64,000 nt of DNA, taken from the NCBI RefSeq assembly GCF_014199595.1, contig NZ_JACHNX010000001.1:186001-250000 (forward strand). The letters run 5' to 3'. A model generated the notes under the pieces. That model had not been told where the DNA came from. It did not search any database and saw nothing but the letters and a program-made list of their open reading frames with translations. The translations under genes and the position numbers were made by a program. Origin of the DNA: Sphingomonas yabuuchiae. GTDB taxonomy: Bacteria > Pseudomonadota > Alphaproteobacteria > Sphingomonadales > Sphingomonadaceae. Positions 61,381 through 64,000 of the stretch are shown here, piece after piece (the stretch's first letter is position 1; the number at the start of each line of letters is the position of its first letter).

Positions 61381-63654
61381 ATGCAATGGTGCCTGCATAG
61401 CGAACGCCGCGACCAGCGGAGCGACACGCTGTCGCGCTTCGACCCGCGTTACTGGACGGTCGATTTTCCGCGCCCGATGATGGCAGCGGTGGTCGCGACC
61501 GCACCGGACGCGCTGCGGATCGACGCCGTATTCTACCGTGCCGACGATCTGGCGGGGCTGATCTGGGAATCGGCCGACCGGCACGACCATCCGCTGCTGC
61601 GCTACGACACGGTGCGCGACTATCGCGACTGCCGGTTGCAGTTCCGCTGGCGCTCGGGCGGGATCAAGCCGCTGGATGCGCGGCATGGGCCGACGCTGAC
61701 CATTGAGGGGCGCGACGAGAGCGGCAAGGCCCGTGCCTGGTATGTCCGGCTGTGGAATTACGCGACCGGCACGCCGGAGGATGCGGAGGTCGTGATCGAC
61801 TTCGCGGACCTTGCGGGCGGGTTCCGATTTCCGCAAGATCGCGATCCCGTCTGGGCGGGGGATGTCGACCGGATGTTCGTCTCGCTGGTCGCCCCCGATT
61901 ATGATGCGGGCGCGACCCTGCTGGCGCAGCCGCACGAGGGCTGGGTCGAGTTGACCGGCATCGCCTGTGACGGACCGGGCGCGGTGATCGGGGTCGGCGC
62001 AGGCGTCATGCCCGAACAGGGGTTCCGCATCGCCAGCGGTTATGACGACAGCTATCACCTGACGCCGCAGCGTTTGCTGCGCAACATGCTGCACCTCGGC
62101 TATCGCGGCGGCATCGTCCATTATGTCGGCATGAGCCATTATTTCCGGCTGGAACGCAGCGGGGACGGTCTTTACGCCAGCCTGATCGGCGGCGTGCTCA
62201 ACATGGCCTGTGCGGCATGGCATCGGGGTTTCGCGGGCGAGGCCAAGGCACTGGGATACGACCTGATCTGGTCGCTATCCTACGAACTGTTCGACGCGCA
62301 TTGCTGGGGCGACTGGAAACAGCGTTCGGCCGATGGCGCGCCCGCGCTGACCGGATGGGAGCCGCCGTCCACGCTGCTCAGCCCGGCGCATTCCGGCGCG
62401 ATGGCCTATCTCCAGGCGGTGGCGCAGGCCTTTCTGGCGATCGGCCAAGCGGCCGGGCTCGCCCCGCAATTCCAGGTCGGCGAACCCTGGTGGTGGGTGC
62501 GTCCCTCGGACGGTGCGCCATGCCTGTACGACGCGGCTGCGGTGGCGGCCTTCGCACCGGTGCCGATGGCAAGCATCGCGGGTGCGAAGAGCCAGGCGCA
62601 ACGCGACACCCTGGACCGCGCGGGGGCGTGGCTTGCGGCCTCGACGGCGGCGTTGTGCGCGGCGGCAAAGGCGGCGGCGCCGGGCTGCGTCACGCATCTG
62701 CTCACCTATCTGCCAACCGTGCTCGACCCGCTCGCGCCCGAGGCTAGCCGCGCCAACATGCCGATCGGCTGGGCGAGCCCGGCCTTCGAAGTGCTTCAGC
62801 TGGAGGATTATGATTGGGTGACGGCGGGCGACACCGCCTCGACCCGGAAGGGCGTCGCGCTGGCCGAGGCACGGCTCGGCTACCCGCCTGCGCGCCAGCA
62901 TTACCTGTCGGGCTTCGTGCTGCGCGGCGATCAGCGGGACCAATGGGGTCGCATCGCCGACGCCGCGCAGGTGGCGCGCGAGCGGGGCGTGGCTGCGACG
63001 CACCTGTGGGCGATGCCGCAGGTGATGCGCGACGGATTTGTGTGCTGGGAAGGGGAGGAGGACGAGGTGCAGGCTTTCGACGATGTGCTGTTCCCGCTGG
63101 CGCTGGGGCGCGAGGCGGAGGTGACGCCGGGCTTCTCCACCGCGATCCTGACCAGCGCGGGCGGGCGCGAGGCACGCAATGCGGCCTGGGCGGAGGCGCG
63201 GACGACCTATGATGTCGGACCCGGCATCCGCTCGGCCGAGGACATTGCCGCGCTGCTCGGCTTTTTCCGGGCGCGGATGGGACCGGCGCGGGGCTTCCGC
63301 CTCCGCGATCCCTTCGACAGCAGCGGCACCGACGAGGTGATCGGCATCGGCGACGGCACCACCCGCCGCTTTGCGCTGGTCCGACATTATGGTGGCCAGT
63401 CGCGCCGTATCACCCGACCGGTGGCGGGCAGTGTCTCTGTGAAGGTCGCAGGCCTCAGCGTCACCGGCTTCGGACTGGAGTCGGGCGGCTGGCTGCTGTT
63501 CGACACCGCGCCTGCCAAGGGCGCGGCGATCACCGCCAGCTTCATCTTCGACGTGCCCGTCCGCTTTGCCGAGGATCGGTTGAGCGCGACGCTGGCCGGG
63601 TTCCGCGCGGGCGCGGCGGCGTCTGTCCCGCTGGTCGAGGTGCGGGAGGCATGA
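61381..63654 (+). CDS. DUF2460 (RcGTA g12) distal tail protein with a large N-terminal extension
   Basis: A 757-residue protein. The C-terminal ~190 residues (from FDDVLFPLALGREAEVTPGF, about residue 565) are the DUF2460 distal-tail domain, with FFRARMGPARGFRLRDPFD. RcGTA gp12 consists of about this domain alone. The preceding ~560 residues are extra: a beta-rich start (FDPRYWTVDFPRP), then a region with YELFDAHCWGDWKQ, FQVGEPWWWVRP and WASPAFEVLQLEDYDWV that could be a TIM barrel of glycosidase or tail-sheath type. I do not recognise it firmly. It may shape the tail tip or bind surface glycans. Confidence 0.8.
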   Translation: MQWCLHSERRDQRSDTLSRFDPRYWTVDFPRPMMAAVVATAPDALRIDAVFYRADDLAGLIWESADRHDHPLLRYDTVRDYRDCRLQFRWRSGGIKPLDARHGPTLTIEGRDESGKARAWYVRLWNYATGTPEDAEVVIDFADLAGGFRFPQDRDPVWAGDVDRMFVSLVAPDYDAGATLLAQPHEGWVELTGIACDGPGAVIGVGAGVMPEQGFRIASGYDDSYHLTPQRLLRNMLHLGYRGGIVHYVGMSHYFRLERSGDGLYASLIGGVLNMACAAWHRGFAGEAKALGYDLIWSLSYELFDAHCWGDWKQRSADGAPALTGWEPPSTLLSPAHSGAMAYLQAVAQAFLAIGQAAGLAPQFQVGEPWWWVRPSDGAPCLYDAAAVAAFAPVPMASIAGAKSQAQRDTLDRAGAWLAASTAALCAAAKAAAPGCVTHLLTYLPTVLDPLAPEASRANMPIGWASPAFEVLQLEDYDWVTAGDTASTRKGVALAEARLGYPPARQHYLSGFVLRGDQRDQWGRIADAAQVARERGVAATHLWAMPQVMRDGFVCWEGEEDEVQAFDDVLFPLALGREAEVTPGFSTAILTSAGGREARNAAWAEARTTYDVGPGIRSAEDIAALLGFFRARMGPARGFRLRDPFDSSGTDEVIGIGDGTTRRFALVRHYGGQSRRITRPVAGSVSVKVAGLSVTGFGLESGGWLLFDTAPAKGAAITASFIFDVPVRFAEDRLSATLAGFRAGAAASVPLVEVREA

Positions 63655-64000
63655 GCGCCGATACGCTGACGACATGGGTGCTGTGCTGGCGGATCGACCG
63701 GCGCGACGGAGTGACGATCGGGCTGACGGGCCACGACCATGACCTGTGGATCGAGGGGCTGCGCTACCGTGCCGCGCCCGGCCTGACGCCCAGTGCGATC
63801 CTGCGCGGCGACGGCCTCGCCCCCGATCTGATGGAGGCGTCGGGGGCGCTGACCAGCGCGGCGATCGGCGAGCGTGATCTGCTGAGCGGCCGTTGGGACG
63901 GGGCGAGCGTGGCGGCGATCGCGGTCGACTGGACCGGCGAGGCAGCGCCTGTGCCGCTGGGACAGGGAACGATCGGCGCGGTCCAACTGGGCGAGGGCGG
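63651..64000 (+). CDS. DUF2163 GTA tail protein (RcGTA g13), cut by window edge
   Basis: Only the first 116 residues are inside. TLTTWVLCWRIDRRDGVTIG and GLTGHDHDLWIEGLRYRAAP are the DUF2163 start; LTSAAIGERDLLSGRWDGA follows. RcGTA gp13 forms part of the tail hub with an Fe-S-type domain at its end, outside this window. The ATGA overlap with the previous gene continues the tightly packed tail operon. g14 (cell wall peptidase) and g15 should follow beyond the edge. Confidence 0.9.
   Translation, partial: MSADTLTTWVLCWRIDRRDGVTIGLTGHDHDLWIEGLRYRAAPGLTPSAILRGDGLAPDLMEASGALTSAAIGERDLLSGRWDGASVAAIAVDWTGEAAPVPLGQGTIGAVQLGEG

Noticed and set aside
53710..64000. GTA region as an active integrated prophage using tRNA-Val as attachment site
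   Set aside because: No integrase, repressor or repeat of the tRNA 3' end is visible inside the window, and gene content is that of a gene transfer agent. The right end is outside the window, so this is not fully excluded.

Overview
The window is high-GC DNA from an alphaproteobacterium, most likely a Sphingomonas or close sphingomonad. Pointers are the C4-pathway 5-aminolevulinate synthase, the CobS/CobT-type cobaltochelatase, an RcGTA-like gene transfer agent cluster, a proton-pump-like rhodopsin paired with a Blh carotene oxygenase, and many short intergenic palindromes. The assignment rests on gene content and reading, not on a search.

Left part, 1-32.5 kb: mostly single housekeeping genes and short operons. 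In order: a cut-off PepSY membrane protein; cobS-cobT and a ribbon-helix-helix gene (minus); VOC; J-domain protein (minus); bolA-GST-Nudix-pirin; hemA; Uma2 nuclease and a lipoprotein (minus); rpiB-glyA-small membrane protein-nrdR; a GIY-YIG protein and a TrmJ-type methyltransferase; chorismate mutase (minus); rpsD; rhodopsin-blh with an M28 peptidase; aguA, a hemerythrin-like gene and aguB (agmatine to putrescine); uracil-DNA glycosylase/folK; tRNA-Lys; an aminotransferase-flavoprotein fusion broken by a frameshift and followed by a glycosyltransferase; PAP2; CitE-like protein/galE; msrA; tsaC; arylamine N-acetyltransferase.

Middle, 32.9-48.8 kb: one long co-directional chemosensory cluster, STAS-cheY-cheA-cheW-mcp-mcp-cheW-mcp-mcp-cheW-cheR-cheB, followed by a 582-aa protein that looks like a degenerate soluble receptor. 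The four receptors share almost identical signalling domains and a common C-terminal tail, and two mcp-cheW pairs look like a segmental duplication. The cluster ends at a very strong stem-loop. No flagellar, cheD or cheZ gene is visible.

Right part, 48.9-64 kb: poxB and a FUSC protein, a Tat-exported GH127 enzyme, a 0.4-kb nested inverted-repeat array, tRNA-Val (minus), then a gene transfer agent cluster running off the right edge: small and large terminase, portal, DUF6127, prohead protease, capsid, connector, DUF3168, tail tube, two chaperone-like genes, a short tape measure, a DUF2460 protein with a large N-terminal extension, and DUF2163.

The points most worth following are the degenerate receptor and the shared receptor tail, the receptor duplication and homogenisation, a tryptophan in the CheA G1 box, the rhodopsin-blh pair, the frameshifted fusion enzyme, the enlarged DUF2460 tail protein, and the nested palindromic repeats.
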